A stretch of 64,000 nucleotides of DNA from Salsipaludibacter albus (GTDB lineage Bacteria > Actinomycetota > Nitriliruptoria > Nitriliruptorales > Nitriliruptoraceae). A program made the position numbers and the translations under genes. The notes below the pieces were generated by a model. That model had not been told where the DNA came from. It searched no databases and worked only from the letters and a program-made list of their open reading frames with translations. The stretch spans positions 62,001 to 126,000 of the forward strand of contig NZ_JAHOPH010000006.1 of assembly GCF_019798055.1 (NCBI RefSeq). The letters run 5' to 3'. Below are positions 26,789 through 35,586 of this stretch, in pieces (position 1 is the stretch's first letter; each line of letters begins with the position of its first letter).

Positions 26789-27552
26789 GCTGCCACCACC
26801 AGGGCCACCACGACCACGGCCACCGCGGCGGCCGCCCACGCGCCCGCCAGCGCCCACATGCCGGGGGTCGCCGCATCGTCGTGGAGCCGCGGCATCGTCC
26901 CGGTGAACCCCCGCGACTGCATGGCGAGGTGGACCCGCTCCCCGCGTTCGTAGGACCGCACGAACAGGGCCCCCGACGCGGTCGCCAGTGGCCGGACCTG
27001 CCACAACCAGCGCGGATCGTGGCCCCGCGCGGTCATCGCCGCCCGCATCCGACCGAACTCGGCCGCGACGACCTCGAGGTAGCGCAGCATGAACGACGCG
27101 ATCGCGGTGATGGTCGGCGGGACCCGCAGGCGGTCCAGCCCACCGAGGAGGCGAGGCAGCTCGGTGGTGCCGGCCAGCACGATCGACGCCGTCACCCCCA
27201 GCACGGAGCGGACGGCGATGGCGAGCCCGGTCCGGGCGCCGACGCTGGACCAGGTCACCGGCCCCCAGGCCATGTCGTGGCCGCTGGAGACGAACGGCAC
27301 CAGCAGGCCGAAGACGACGAACGGGACCACGACCAGGACACGGGTCGCGACGAACGCTGGCGGCAGGCGGGAGGCCACCAACGCGACGCCCATCAGGACC
27401 GCCAAACCGACGAAGGCCCACGGCGCGGTCGGCGGTGCCACCGCGACGGCGACGGCGAACACGACCGTCGCCACGATCTTGACGTGCGGGGCGAGGTGGT
27501 GGACCACCGAGTGGCCGTGGACGTGGAGGGGATGGCTGTGCCGTACGCCCAC
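26785..27552 (-). CDS. cbiQ: ECF transporter T-component CbiQ
   Basis: A 255-residue membrane coupling subunit linking CbiM to CbiO. It has five to six hydrophobic helices and the T-component coupling motif with Ala-Arg-Gly (MRAAMTARGHDPRW), plus AMQSRGFTG as the second coupling helix. The N-terminus is His-rich (GVRHSHPLHVHGHSVVHHLAPH), which suits a cobalt or nickel system. It starts one base after the cbiM stop and overlaps cbiO. Confidence 0.93.
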   Translation of the reverse strand: MGVRHSHPLHVHGHSVVHHLAPHVKIVATVVFAVAVAVAPPTAPWAFVGLAVLMGVALVASRLPPAFVATRVLVVVPFVVFGLLVPFVSSGHDMAWGPVTWSSVGARTGLAIAVRSVLGVTASIVLAGTTELPRLLGGLDRLRVPPTITAIASFMLRYLEVVAAEFGRMRAAMTARGHDPRWLWQVRPLATASGALFVRSYERGERVHLAMQSRGFTGTMPRLHDDAATPGMWALAGAWAAAAVAVVVVALVVAA

Positions 27553-27553
27553 G

Positions 27554-28513
27554 TCAGCTGAACCGGCGACGGCCGGCCAGGGCGACGCCCGAGGCCACGG
27601 CCAGGGTCACGGCGACGCCCGTGAACCCGGCGAGGGCCAGGCTGACCCGCTCGTCCGCGACGCCCGCGGTCGCGTAGTCGGCGAACAGCGACGATCCGAG
27701 CGCATGGTCCTGCGCCTGGGTCGCGAACCCCTGCTCCTGTGCGACCGTCTCCAACCCGTCGGGGTCGGAGCCGGCGAACTGGCTGACCCCGCCGGCGACC
27801 AGCAGGGTGACCACGGCTGCGCCGACCACGAACCGGCCGATCGAGGCACGGCTGGAGTCCTGCACCTCCATGCCGTCGGCACCGGTCACCAGGTCAGGAC
27901 GTGACGCCAGGACGGCGGCCACTACCAGGCCGGTGATGACACCCTCGCCGATGCCGATCAGGCCGTGGACGCCCACCATCGCCGTGAACACGCGGTCGAA
28001 GGGCACCGGGGCCGATGCCCCGAACAGCCACTCCAGCGAGAAGGCCATGGCGGACAGCACCACCGACGCGAAGCCGGCGATCCCCGCCGCGGTCGAGATG
28101 CCGACCCGGGTCGCGGGCAGGAACCTGCGGGCGAGTCGGAACACGGCCCACCCACCGAAGGCGGTCACCAGCGCCATGTTCAGCACGTTGTAGCCCAGCG
28201 CGGTCAGTCCCCCGTCGGCGAACAGCAGCGCCTGGACCACCACGACCACGCTCACGACCAGGGCCCCGAGCCATGGACCGAGCAGCACGGCGGCCAGCGC
28301 CCCACCGAGCAGGTGGCCGGTGGTGCCGGCCGCGATCGGGAAGTTGAACATCTGCCCGGCGAACACGAAGGCACCGGTCAGCCCGGCCAGCGGGATCGCG
28401 CGATCGGCCAACGCGTCCCGGGTCCGCCGCAGCGCCACGCCAATGCCGGTCACCGACACCACCCCGGTCGCCACGGCCGTGCCGGCCGTCAGGAACCCGT
28501 CCGGTGCGTGCAT
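27554..28513 (-). CDS. cbiM: Cobalt/nickel S-component CbiM with fused CbiN-like domain
   Basis: A 319-residue membrane protein that captures Co or Ni. The CbiM core (residues 1-215) begins with the diagnostic MHAPDGFL, whose N-terminal amine and His2 are known metal ligands, and contains the later MVGVHGLIGIGEGVITG. From about residue 225 a CbiN-like part is fused: a helix, then SDPDGLETVAQEQGF (PDGLE motif), then a last helix. CbiMN fusions are known. The 27-bp palindrome at 28547-28573 is centred 47 nt upstream of the start and should control the whole cbiM-cbiQ-cbiO unit. Confidence 0.94.
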   Translation of the reverse strand: MHAPDGFLTAGTAVATGVVSVTGIGVALRRTRDALADRAIPLAGLTGAFVFAGQMFNFPIAAGTTGHLLGGALAAVLLGPWLGALVVSVVVVVQALLFADGGLTALGYNVLNMALVTAFGGWAVFRLARRFLPATRVGISTAAGIAGFASVVLSAMAFSLEWLFGASAPVPFDRVFTAMVGVHGLIGIGEGVITGLVVAAVLASRPDLVTGADGMEVQDSSRASIGRFVVGAAVVTLLVAGGVSQFAGSDPDGLETVAQEQGFATQAQDHALGSSLFADYATAGVADERVSLALAGFTGVAVTLAVASGVALAGRRRFS

Positions 28514-28546
28514 GTCGGTCCTCCACCCCGCCTGGCCATGGGAGTT

Positions 28547-28573
28547 GCTTGTTGCGAATCATTCGCAACAAGC
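28547..28573. promoter_or_regulatory. 27-bp perfect palindrome, Fur-family (Nur/Zur-like) operator
   Basis: Arms GCTTGTTGCGAAT and ATTCGCAACAAGC flank a single C. The core TTGCGAATCATTCGCAA resembles Fur-superfamily boxes, and the TTGC/GCAA ends resemble the Nur consensus for nickel control in Streptomyces. It lies 34-60 nt upstream of cbiM. Metal-dependent repression of the Co/Ni importer is the simplest reading. Confidence 0.75.
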
Positions 28574-28615
28574 CTACCGACGGTCCCCGACCGACGACAG
28601 GGCCGGAGGCGGCGG

Positions 28616-30106
28616 TCAGCCGGGTCGGCGCCTCGACGACCGGGGCGGCTCGTCAAGGCCGGCCGGGGTCGGCTGGTCGGGATGGGGGCGGTCCCCGAGC
28701 CGCGCCTGTTCCCGCCACAGCGCGACCTCCAGGTCGGCGCGCAGGTCGGCGTGGTCCGGGTCGTCGGCCAGGTTGTGCAGCTCTTCCGGGTCGTCCTGCA
28801 GGTCGTAGAGCTCCCACTCCGCCGGGTGGGTCGCGTCGCCGGTGCCGGGCAGCCCGAGGCCGTCGTTGTAGTAGTGCACGAGCTTGTGGCGTCGGGTCCG
28901 CCAGCCGTAGTGGGCCGGTCCGTGGTGGTGGCCGTCGTCGTGCTCCCAGTAGCGGTGGTAGACGCCGCCGGCGGGAGGTTCGCCGGGTCCGTCGACGAGG
29001 TCGCCCCAGAAGCTGCGCCCCTGCATCCGGGGGTGTGGTGGCACGCCCGCCGCCTCGCACAGGGTCCGGGCCCAGTCGACGTTGGTCACCAGCCCGTCGT
29101 GGACCCGGCCGGCGTCCAGCAGGCTCGGGCAGCTCAGCACCAGGGGCATCCGGATCGACTCCTCGAACATCAACCGCTTGTCGAACCAGCCGTGGTCACC
29201 GAGGAAGAAGCCCTGGTCGGACGAGTACGCCAGCAGCGTGTCGTCGAACTCGCCCCGTTCGCGCAGCCAGTCGATGACCCGGCCGACGTTGTCGTCGATC
29301 GCGTCGACGCAGGCCAGGTAGTCCTGCATGAAGCGCTGGTACTTCCAGACGGCCTCGGCGTCCGGCGACAGGCCCGCCGGTGGATCCTCCCCGAGGTCCT
29401 CGCGGGTGAGGTGATCGGCGATGCGCATGGTGGTCCGGCGCACCGAGGCGGAGCGGCCAGCGAGGTCGTCGTCGAACGTCGCGGGCACGGGGACCGGCTC
29501 TCGACGCCGGGCGCGATCCTCCTCCTTCGGGACCCACGGTCGGTGCGGCGCCTTGTGCCACACCAGCACGCACCACGGCCGGTCGTCCGGCAGGCCCTCG
29601 ACCCACTCCATCGCCAGGTCGGTGATGACGTCGGTCGCGTAGCCCGGCACGACCCGGCGTCCGCTGGCCGACAGGAACGTCGGGTCGACGTACTCGCCCT
29701 GGTCCTCGAGGACCTCCCAGTGGTCGAAGTGCTGCGGATCGTGCGCGCCGCCGTGGCCGAGGTGCCACTTGCCGATGATCGCGACCCGGTAGCCGGCGTC
29801 GCGGAGCCGGTCGGTGAACATCGGCTGGGTCGCGTCGATCGGGGTCGACAGCGTCCGGACCCCGTTCACGTGGCTGTGGGTCCCGGTCAGGATGCTGGCG
29901 CGGCTGGGTGCACACAGCGAGTTCGTCACGAAGCAGTTGTCGACGCGCCACCCGTTCGCCGCGACCTCGTCGATGCGGGGCGTGGTGGTGACCACCGAGC
30001 CGTAGCACGAGATCGCGTGCGCAGCGTGGTCGTCGGCCAGCATCAGCACCATGTTCGGCCGGACGGGCTCGCCGCGCTCGGCAGCGGTCCGTGGGGCAGG
30101 CGGCAC
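28616..30106 (-). CDS. Cys-type sulfatase
   Basis: A 496-residue formylglycine-dependent sulfatase. Metal-binding Asp25-Asp26 occur in MLADDHAAHA, and the active-site motif CAPSR (Cys65 to Arg69) lies in SLCAPSRASILTG. GKWHLGHGG, SSDQGFFLGDHGWFDK (metal Asp/Gln) and a C-terminal subdomain ending DLQDDPEELHNLADDP follow. There is no signal peptide, so it appears cytosolic. Cys65 needs a formylglycine-generating enzyme, which is not in the window. The GTG at 30106 follows AGGAGGACCTC. The substrate is unknown; choline-, aryl- or carbohydrate sulfates are possible. Confidence 0.9.
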   Translation of the reverse strand: MPPAPRTAAERGEPVRPNMVLMLADDHAAHAISCYGSVVTTTPRIDEVAANGWRVDNCFVTNSLCAPSRASILTGTHSHVNGVRTLSTPIDATQPMFTDRLRDAGYRVAIIGKWHLGHGGAHDPQHFDHWEVLEDQGEYVDPTFLSASGRRVVPGYATDVITDLAMEWVEGLPDDRPWCVLVWHKAPHRPWVPKEEDRARRREPVPVPATFDDDLAGRSASVRRTTMRIADHLTREDLGEDPPAGLSPDAEAVWKYQRFMQDYLACVDAIDDNVGRVIDWLRERGEFDDTLLAYSSDQGFFLGDHGWFDKRLMFEESIRMPLVLSCPSLLDAGRVHDGLVTNVDWARTLCEAAGVPPHPRMQGRSFWGDLVDGPGEPPAGGVYHRYWEHDDGHHHGPAHYGWRTRRHKLVHYYNDGLGLPGTGDATHPAEWELYDLQDDPEELHNLADDPDHADLRADLEVALWREQARLGDRPHPDQPTPAGLDEPPRSSRRRPG

Positions 30107-30263
30107 GAGGTCCTCCTGGGTTCGCGGGGGCGCCCGTCGACGGTAGGAGCGGCCAGCGGCACGAGCCGGCCGGCCGGACACCTGCCGGAGTCTCCGGGCC
30201 GCGCGGCCCGGCCTAGCATCGGCAGGTCTGCCCCACCGGACACGGACGAGGAGGGATGGAGGC

Positions 30264-31748
30264 ATGGACCGCCGTTCCGTCCTGCTCCGGATCCTCGTCC
30301 CGGTGCTGGTGGCCGCCGTCGCCGCCGGGGTCATGCTGGCGGCCCTCGCCGGCCGCGACGACCGACCACCCGCGGACCAGCCGGTGGTGACGCCGTCGAC
30401 ACCCGCCAGCCCCACGGCACCGTCGTCGGACGCGTGGTTCCCGCTGGCCGACTGCCTCCCACCGCGCGGCAACGTCGACCGAACGGACCTGGTCGTGGCG
30501 GTCCCGGGCAGCGCGACCGGCCCGGCCGAGGTCCGGGTGGACGCCCTCCGGGAGCCGGGCCCTCCGGTCACCACGACGATCGCCGCCGGAGGCGTCGCGA
30601 CCCTGCCGGTCACGCCACCGACCGCCGCCGTCCAGGTGGCGACGGTCGACACGGACGTCGACCCCGTGGTCCACCAGGTCAGCAGGTTCCCCCGTGGCCC
30701 GGCAGGCACGGTGGCCGGGCCCTGTCCGACGACGCTGGTCGACGACGTGGTCTTCCCGGGTATGACCACGGCGGACGGCACCCAGGCGACCATCACCCTA
30801 GCCAACCCCTCCGACCGGGAGATCGTGGCATCGATCGAGCTGCTGACACCCGACGGTCCGGAACTGCCCGGCTACAGCCAGGTGGTGCCGCTCGCGCCTG
30901 GCGCGGCCACCGTGTTCTTCGTCACCGACATCGCCCCCGACCTGGCCGACCTGGGCGTGCGCGTCCGGGTCGCCGACGGCGCCTTCGCGGCGGCCGCCAT
31001 GGCGGCACGGCCCGGTGGCGACGAGGTCACGGGGCGGACCTGGGTGCCGGCGCCGGACGGCCCGTCGCCGGCGTGGGTGGTGCCGTGGGTGGTCACGGCC
31101 GGCGACCCGGCGGCCGGGCTGGCCGACGCCGGACAGGAAGTGGCGGGGCCGGTCGAAGGCTGGCTGTGGATCGCCAACCCGGGCGACACCGCGGCCACGG
31201 TCGACGTCGACCTGGTGACGTCGGACGGGCTCCGCCCGCTCGCCGCGCCGGTGGGGCCGGTCGCCCCCGGATCGGTGGTCCGGGTCGACGTCGGCCCCGA
31301 GGTCGACGGGATCACCGGCGACGTCGGGGCGAGGGTCACCGCCGACCCCGGGGTCGTGGTCGGCAGTGGTGGGGAGGTCCGGTCCGGCGCCGACCGCGGG
31401 GGCATCGTCGCCGGTGCGGGTGTGCCCGAGCCCGGGTCGTCGTGGGTGGTGTCCGGTCCGGCGGGACCGGATCGTCGCCAGCTGCTCACCGTCGCGAACC
31501 CGGACGACACCGCGGCGACGGTCGACGTCACGATGGTCACCGACGTCGACGGGCCGGTGTCGTCGGGGACGACCGTCCCGGCCGGCTCGACGGCCACGGT
31601 GGAACTCCCCCCGACGGGGGACGCCACCACCGTGACCGTGTTCGTCGAGGCGCCGGACGGCGCCGTCACCACCCAGCTGCGCTCGGCCCTGACCGGGTCG
31701 GGCCCGATGGACGTCGTCGCCGTCCAGGCCGCACCCGCCGCCGAGTGA
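30264..31748 (+). CDS. DUF5719-like exported/anchored protein
   Basis: A 494-residue protein with one N-terminal transmembrane helix (residues 9-29), a Pro/Thr/Ser linker and a long beta-rich ectodomain. It matches the actinobacterial DUF5719 pattern: repeated ITLANPSDREIVASIELLTPDG, LWIANPGDTAATVDVDLVT and LTVANPDDTAATVDVTMVT strands, each followed by a VPLAPGA/VPAGST turn. These look like three tandem Ig-like repeats. The ATG at 30264 has GAGGAGGGATGGAGGC before it. It is divergent from the sulfatase gene, with TAGCAT near 30213 as a possible -10. Confidence 0.75.
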   Translation: MDRRSVLLRILVPVLVAAVAAGVMLAALAGRDDRPPADQPVVTPSTPASPTAPSSDAWFPLADCLPPRGNVDRTDLVVAVPGSATGPAEVRVDALREPGPPVTTTIAAGGVATLPVTPPTAAVQVATVDTDVDPVVHQVSRFPRGPAGTVAGPCPTTLVDDVVFPGMTTADGTQATITLANPSDREIVASIELLTPDGPELPGYSQVVPLAPGAATVFFVTDIAPDLADLGVRVRVADGAFAAAAMAARPGGDEVTGRTWVPAPDGPSPAWVVPWVVTAGDPAAGLADAGQEVAGPVEGWLWIANPGDTAATVDVDLVTSDGLRPLAAPVGPVAPGSVVRVDVGPEVDGITGDVGARVTADPGVVVGSGGEVRSGADRGGIVAGAGVPEPGSSWVVSGPAGPDRRQLLTVANPDDTAATVDVTMVTDVDGPVSSGTTVPAGSTATVELPPTGDATTVTVFVEAPDGAVTTQLRSALTGSGPMDVVAVQAAPAAE

Positions 31749-31813
31749 CGTCGGGCGGGGATCCGGGCCCGTCCGGATCGCCGAGGGATGGACGCTCGCC
31801 CTCGCGCGGGGGT

Positions 31814-32383
31814 TCAGTCGTCGCCCGGACCCAGCACGGTGTCGACCAGGCGCGCGACGTCGGCAGTGGCGAGCGGCGTGGCAGTCATCAGCCGTCGGTA
31901 GACCACCGCGCCGGCCAGCGCGAGCGCGGCCAGGGTCGGGTCCACGTCCCGGAAGGTGCCCGCCTCCACCCCGGCGGCCACCAGCTGGACCAGCGCCTCG
32001 CGTCGATCGTCGTTGTCGGCATGGAACGACTCGGCGACCGCCTCGTCACGCTCGGCCGCCTCCACGAGGGCCGGCACGACCGCCGACTGGGCCGGGTCGG
32101 CCATGGCCTCGGCGAGATGCGTCACCAGGTCGACGACCAGCGCACGCTCACCCCGGCCGTCCCGCGTCGTTCCCGGACCGGAACGATGGTGACGCAGGGT
32201 GTCGGCGACCAGGTCCTGTCGGTCGGTCCAGTGCCGGTAGATCGTGCTCTTGGCGACGCCGGAGTGTTCGGCCACGGCCTCGACCGTCAGGCCGGCCACG
32301 CCGTCCGCGGCCAGCAGTTCCAGCACGGTCGCCCGAACGCGCTCGCGGGTCCGTGCCACTCGCGGATCCTCGTCGTCGACCAC
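31814..32383 (-). CDS. TetR/AcrR family transcriptional regulator
   Basis: A 189-residue repressor. The N-terminal DNA-binding domain is typical: RERVRATVLELLAADGVAGLTVEAVAEHSGVAKSTIYRHWTDRQDLVADTL (about residues 12-62), with SGVAKSTIYRHW as the recognition region. The C-terminal helices bind an unknown ligand. The GTG at 32383 fits the family N-terminus. It is divergent from the VOC-family gene at 32486, and two operator-like boxes lie between them, so it probably controls both. Confidence 0.92.
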   Translation of the reverse strand: MVDDEDPRVARTRERVRATVLELLAADGVAGLTVEAVAEHSGVAKSTIYRHWTDRQDLVADTLRHHRSGPGTTRDGRGERALVVDLVTHLAEAMADPAQSAVVPALVEAAERDEAVAESFHADNDDRREALVQLVAAGVEAGTFRDVDPTLAALALAGAVVYRRLMTATPLATADVARLVDTVLGPGDD

Positions 32384-32418
32384 GGTCCAGCCTCGTTGGT
32401 TGCGAATCGTGCCTCGTC

Positions 32419-32435
32419 TTTCGTACGGTAGCGTT
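32419..32435. promoter_or_regulatory. TetR operator-like box 1
   Basis: A 17-bp partly palindromic element, reading AACGCTACCGTACGAAA on the minus strand. It shares the AACGnnACCGTnnCG pattern with the box at 32440 and lies on the same helical face, with centres 21 bp apart. Confidence 0.5.
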
Positions 32436-32439
32436 CTCC

Positions 32440-32456
32440 AACGAAACGGTTACGTT
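32440..32456. promoter_or_regulatory. TetR operator-like box 2
   Basis: AACGAAACGGTTACGTT is a 17-bp inverted repeat with 7 of 8 matching arm positions around a central G. It lies in the TetR/VOC divergent promoter region, 30 nt before the VOC gene start. Confidence 0.6.
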
Positions 32457-32485
32457 CTGAAAAGGAACCGACCCGAGGAGACCTC

Positions 32486-32875
32486 ATGGACACCGTGTCC
32501 GTCCGGATGATCGTCGACGACGTCGCCGCCGCCATCGCGTTCTGGGAACGCCACGCCGGCCTGTCGGTCGAGATGCACCCTGCGCCGGGATTCGCCATGC
32601 TGTCCCGCGGCAGCCTGCGACTCCTCCTCAACCGGCCGGGTGCCGGTGGTGCCGGCGCCGAGGCACGGGACGGGACTGCGCCCAGCCCCGGCGGGTGGAC
32701 CCGGGTGCAGGTGCCCACCACCGACCTCGACGCCGCCGTGACCCGGCTCCGCGCCGACGGGGTGACCTTCCGCACCGACGTGGTCGAGGGCACCGGCGGC
32801 CGACAGGTCGTGGTCGACGACCCCGCCGGCAACGCCGTGGAGTTCTTCGAGCCGGCCGACGAGCAGCCGAACTGA
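32486..32875 (+). CDS. VOC superfamily (glyoxalase-like) protein
   Basis: A 129-residue protein with two beta-alpha-beta-beta-beta units (VSVRMIVDDVAAAIAFWERHAGLSVEM ... and VQVPTTDLDAAVTRLRADGVTFRTDV ... VVVDDPAGNAVEFFEPA). The late Glu in NAVEFFEP is a usual metal ligand, but the first-half His is not obvious, so it may be a dioxygenase-, resistance- or binding-type member. The ATG at 32486 has GAGGAGACCTC upstream. It is probably the target of the divergent TetR regulator. Confidence 0.85.
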   Translation: MDTVSVRMIVDDVAAAIAFWERHAGLSVEMHPAPGFAMLSRGSLRLLLNRPGAGGAGAEARDGTAPSPGGWTRVQVPTTDLDAAVTRLRADGVTFRTDVVEGTGGRQVVVDDPAGNAVEFFEPADEQPN

Positions 32876-32879
32876 CCGG

Positions 32880-33866
32880 TCACATGTTCTCGCCGGCGAA
32901 GAGCTCGGACACGGAGGCGTCCTCGAACACGGCCCGCAGGGCCGACGCGACGATCGGGGCGATCGACAGGACGACCAGTTGGTGGGGGCGACGCTGCTCG
33001 GGGATCGGGATCGTGTTGGTGACGACCACGGCCTCGATGTCGGCCTCGTCCAGGCGCTCCTTGGCCGGACCGGACAGGACCGGGTGGGTGGCCAGGGCGA
33101 ACACCCGGCGGGCGCCACGCTCCTTGAGCATGGTCGCGGCGCCGCAGATCGTCCCCGCCGTGTCGATCATGTCGTCGACGATGACGCAGTCCATGCCATC
33201 GACCTCACCGATGACCTCGCGGGTCTCCGACACGTTGGACTGGGTCGGGTCCCGGTGCTTCTGCATGATCGCCATCGAGCAGCCCAGGTGCGACGCGAAC
33301 TTCTCGGTCAGGCGGACCCGACCGGCGTCCGGCGACACGATGACCCGGTGCACCGGGTCGGTGTTGCGGGCGATCCAGCCCTCCAGCAGCGGCATGGCGG
33401 TGAGGTGGTCGAAGGGGTCGTCGAGGAAGCCCTGGATCTGGCCGGTGTGGAGGTCGACCGACATCAGGCGGTCCACACCGGCACTGCGGAACATGTCGGC
33501 CATCAGCCGGGCCGCGATCGCCTCGCGGGCGAGCGTCTTCTTGTCCGAGCGCGAGTAGCCGAAGAACGGCATGACCGCGACGATCCGCTTGGCCGACGCC
33601 CGCTTGAGGGCGTCGATCATGATCAACTGCTCCATGATGAAGTCGTTGATCGACGGGCCGTCCGGGACCGTCAGGTGGGACTGCAGCACGAAGGCGTCGG
33701 CGCCGCGGACCGATTCCTCGTAGCGGGCGTACAGCTCGCCGTTGGCGAAGGTCTCCAACCGGACCTTCCCGATCCGCATGCCGAGGTGGTCGGCGACCTC
33801 GCGGGCCAGCTCCGGGTTCGACGACCCGGAGAAGATCATCATCCGCTTCCTGGTGACGACTTCCAT
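32880..33866 (-). CDS. prs: Ribose-phosphate pyrophosphokinase
   Basis: A 328-residue class I enzyme making PRPP from ribose 5-phosphate and ATP. It shows MMIFSGSSNPELAREVADHLG, RLETFANGELYARYEESVRG, SVDLHTGQIQGFLDDPFDHL (metal and ATP contacts), VSPDAGRVRLTEKFA and the PRPP loop CVIVDDMIDTAGTICGAA. Length is normal, with a short N-terminal addition (MEVVTRK). It follows glmU on the same strand after 155 nt, an order common in actinobacteria. Its 3' end lies 4 nt from the VOC gene's 3' end. Confidence 0.97.
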   Translation of the reverse strand: MEVVTRKRMMIFSGSSNPELAREVADHLGMRIGKVRLETFANGELYARYEESVRGADAFVLQSHLTVPDGPSINDFIMEQLIMIDALKRASAKRIVAVMPFFGYSRSDKKTLAREAIAARLMADMFRSAGVDRLMSVDLHTGQIQGFLDDPFDHLTAMPLLEGWIARNTDPVHRVIVSPDAGRVRLTEKFASHLGCSMAIMQKHRDPTQSNVSETREVIGEVDGMDCVIVDDMIDTAGTICGAATMLKERGARRVFALATHPVLSGPAKERLDEADIEAVVVTNTIPIPEQRRPHQLVVLSIAPIVASALRAVFEDASVSELFAGENM

Positions 33867-34021
33867 CGTGATCCTGGGTGCGGGGGACGATCTTCAGGGT
33901 CGGCCCTGGTGCGGGCTCGGTGCCGCAGGGTAGAGCCTCGCACCACCGGTGGCCGGCCGGGTTCCTGGAGGGTGTGCCGATGCCGTGCGCACAGGCACGA
34001 CAGCGGCACGCGATGCGGGTT

Positions 34022-35470
34022 TCAGTCGGCGTCGTGCTCGGCCCGGCGCTGGTCGGCCCAGCCCTCCTTGACGGTCTGGCGGGCCCGGGCGATCGCCAGT
34101 GCACCGGGTGGCACGTCCTCGGTGACGGTCGACCCCGCCGCGACGAACGCGCCGGTGCCGACCGTGACGGGCGCCACCAGCATCGTGTCGCAGCCGACGA
34201 ACGCCCCGTCCTCGACCGTCGTGTGGTGCTTGTCGAAGCCGTCGTAGTTGACGGTCACCGCACCGCACGAGAAGTTGACGTCCTCGCCCAGCGTGGCGTC
34301 GCCGACGTAGGACAGGTGCGGGACCTTGCTGCGTGCACCGATGGTCGCGTTCTTGGTCTCGGCGAAGGCACCCACCTTCCCGTGGGGGCCCAGTTCCGTG
34401 CCGGGACGCAGGTGCGCGAACGGGCCGACCTGGGCGTCCGGACCGATCGCGACGGTGTCGCAGACCGATTGGCGCACCCGGGCGCCCGCAGCGACCTCGG
34501 TGTCGTGCAGCTCGGTGTGCGGGCCGACGACCGCCCCGGCCGCGACGTGGGTCGCACCGGTCAGGAGGCACCCGGGCAGGATCGTCGCGTCGGGCTCGAC
34601 GTCCACTGTCACGTCGATCCAGGTGGCCTCGGGGTCCATGACCGTCACGCCCGACGCCATCATCTCGTCGAGGTGGCGCCGACGCAGGGCCTGGCCGGCG
34701 CGGGCCAGCTGGGCACGGTCGTTCACGCCGGTCAGCTCCACGGCGGGTGCGGTCACGACGCGGACCTCGCGACGCTCGGCGACCAGCAGGCCGACGAGGT
34801 CGGTGACGTAGCGCTCGCCCTGCTCGTTGTCGGTGCCGATGGCGGCGACCCGGTCGGCCAGGCCGTCGTGGTCGAACACGTACATCCCGCCGTTGACCGA
34901 CCGGATCGCACGCTCCTCCTCGGTGCAGTCCCGCTCCTCGACGACGCCCAGCACCGCGCCGTCGGCGTCTCGGACGATCCGGCCGTAGCCGGTCGGGTCG
35001 TCGAGCTCGGTCGACAGGATCGCCGAGGTCCCGACCGGCTGGTCGGCGAGGCGAGCGAGGGTGGCGGCGGTCAGCAGGGGCGCGTCGCCGTTGACGACCA
35101 GGACCTTGTCGGCCGCGTCGATCGCCGACAGGCCCACCTCGACGGCGTGGCCGGTGCCGTGCTGGGGCTGCTGGACGACCGTCACCACGTTGTCGAGCCC
35201 GCTGTCGCGGGCGTGGGCCGCGACGTCGTCGGCCTGGTGCCCGACGACCACGACGATCCGTCCGAGCCCGAGCGGCGCCAGCACGCCCAGCACGTGGTGG
35301 AGGAGGCTGCGACCTGCCACGGGGTGCAGGACCTTGGCCGTGTCGGACCGCAGCCGAGTGCCCTTGCCGGCCGCCATGACGATGGCGGCGACGTGGCCCC
35401 GGGGCGGGCCGTCCGCAGACGGGTCGCCGGTCGGCTCGGGGGGCTGGTCGGGGGGCAGGTCGGCAGACAT
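34022..35470 (-). CDS. glmU: Bifunctional GlcNAc-1-P uridyltransferase / GlcN-1-P acetyltransferase GlmU
   Basis: A 482-residue enzyme making UDP-GlcNAc for peptidoglycan. The N-terminal pyrophosphorylase has VMAAGKGTRLRSDTAKVLHP, QPQHGTGHAVEV, NGDAPLL and RSVNGGMYVFD. The C-terminal left-handed beta-helix runs from about residue 265 with hexapeptide repeats and LRPGTELGPHGKVGAFAETKNATIG, SYVGDATLGEDVNFSCGAVTVNYDG and KHHTTVEDGAFVGCDT. The ATG at 35470 follows GGAGTCCCCG; the first 20 residues are a Pro/Asp-rich addition. It lies upstream of prs. Confidence 0.97.
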   Translation of the reverse strand: MSADLPPDQPPEPTGDPSADGPPRGHVAAIVMAAGKGTRLRSDTAKVLHPVAGRSLLHHVLGVLAPLGLGRIVVVVGHQADDVAAHARDSGLDNVVTVVQQPQHGTGHAVEVGLSAIDAADKVLVVNGDAPLLTAATLARLADQPVGTSAILSTELDDPTGYGRIVRDADGAVLGVVEERDCTEEERAIRSVNGGMYVFDHDGLADRVAAIGTDNEQGERYVTDLVGLLVAERREVRVVTAPAVELTGVNDRAQLARAGQALRRRHLDEMMASGVTVMDPEATWIDVTVDVEPDATILPGCLLTGATHVAAGAVVGPHTELHDTEVAAGARVRQSVCDTVAIGPDAQVGPFAHLRPGTELGPHGKVGAFAETKNATIGARSKVPHLSYVGDATLGEDVNFSCGAVTVNYDGFDKHHTTVEDGAFVGCDTMLVAPVTVGTGAFVAAGSTVTEDVPPGALAIARARQTVKEGWADQRRAEHDAD

Positions 35471-35586
35471 CGGGGACTCCTGGTCGGTCTGGCCCGACGG
35501 TAGCCAGCGACCCGGTCCGGGCGACCATGCGCGCACGGCCACCCGGCGGGGCCACCGGGGGCCCCGCCGGGCAGGCGCCCCGTCCC

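Noticed and set aside
32399-32410. Second metal-regulator box (TTGCGAATC)
   Set aside because: Only a half-site matches the cbiM palindrome; the other arm is absent and the TetR boxes explain this region better.
33867-34021. Possible tRNA or small RNA between prs and glmU
   Set aside because: No cloverleaf, T-loop or strong hairpin could be drawn; treated as promoter-containing spacer.
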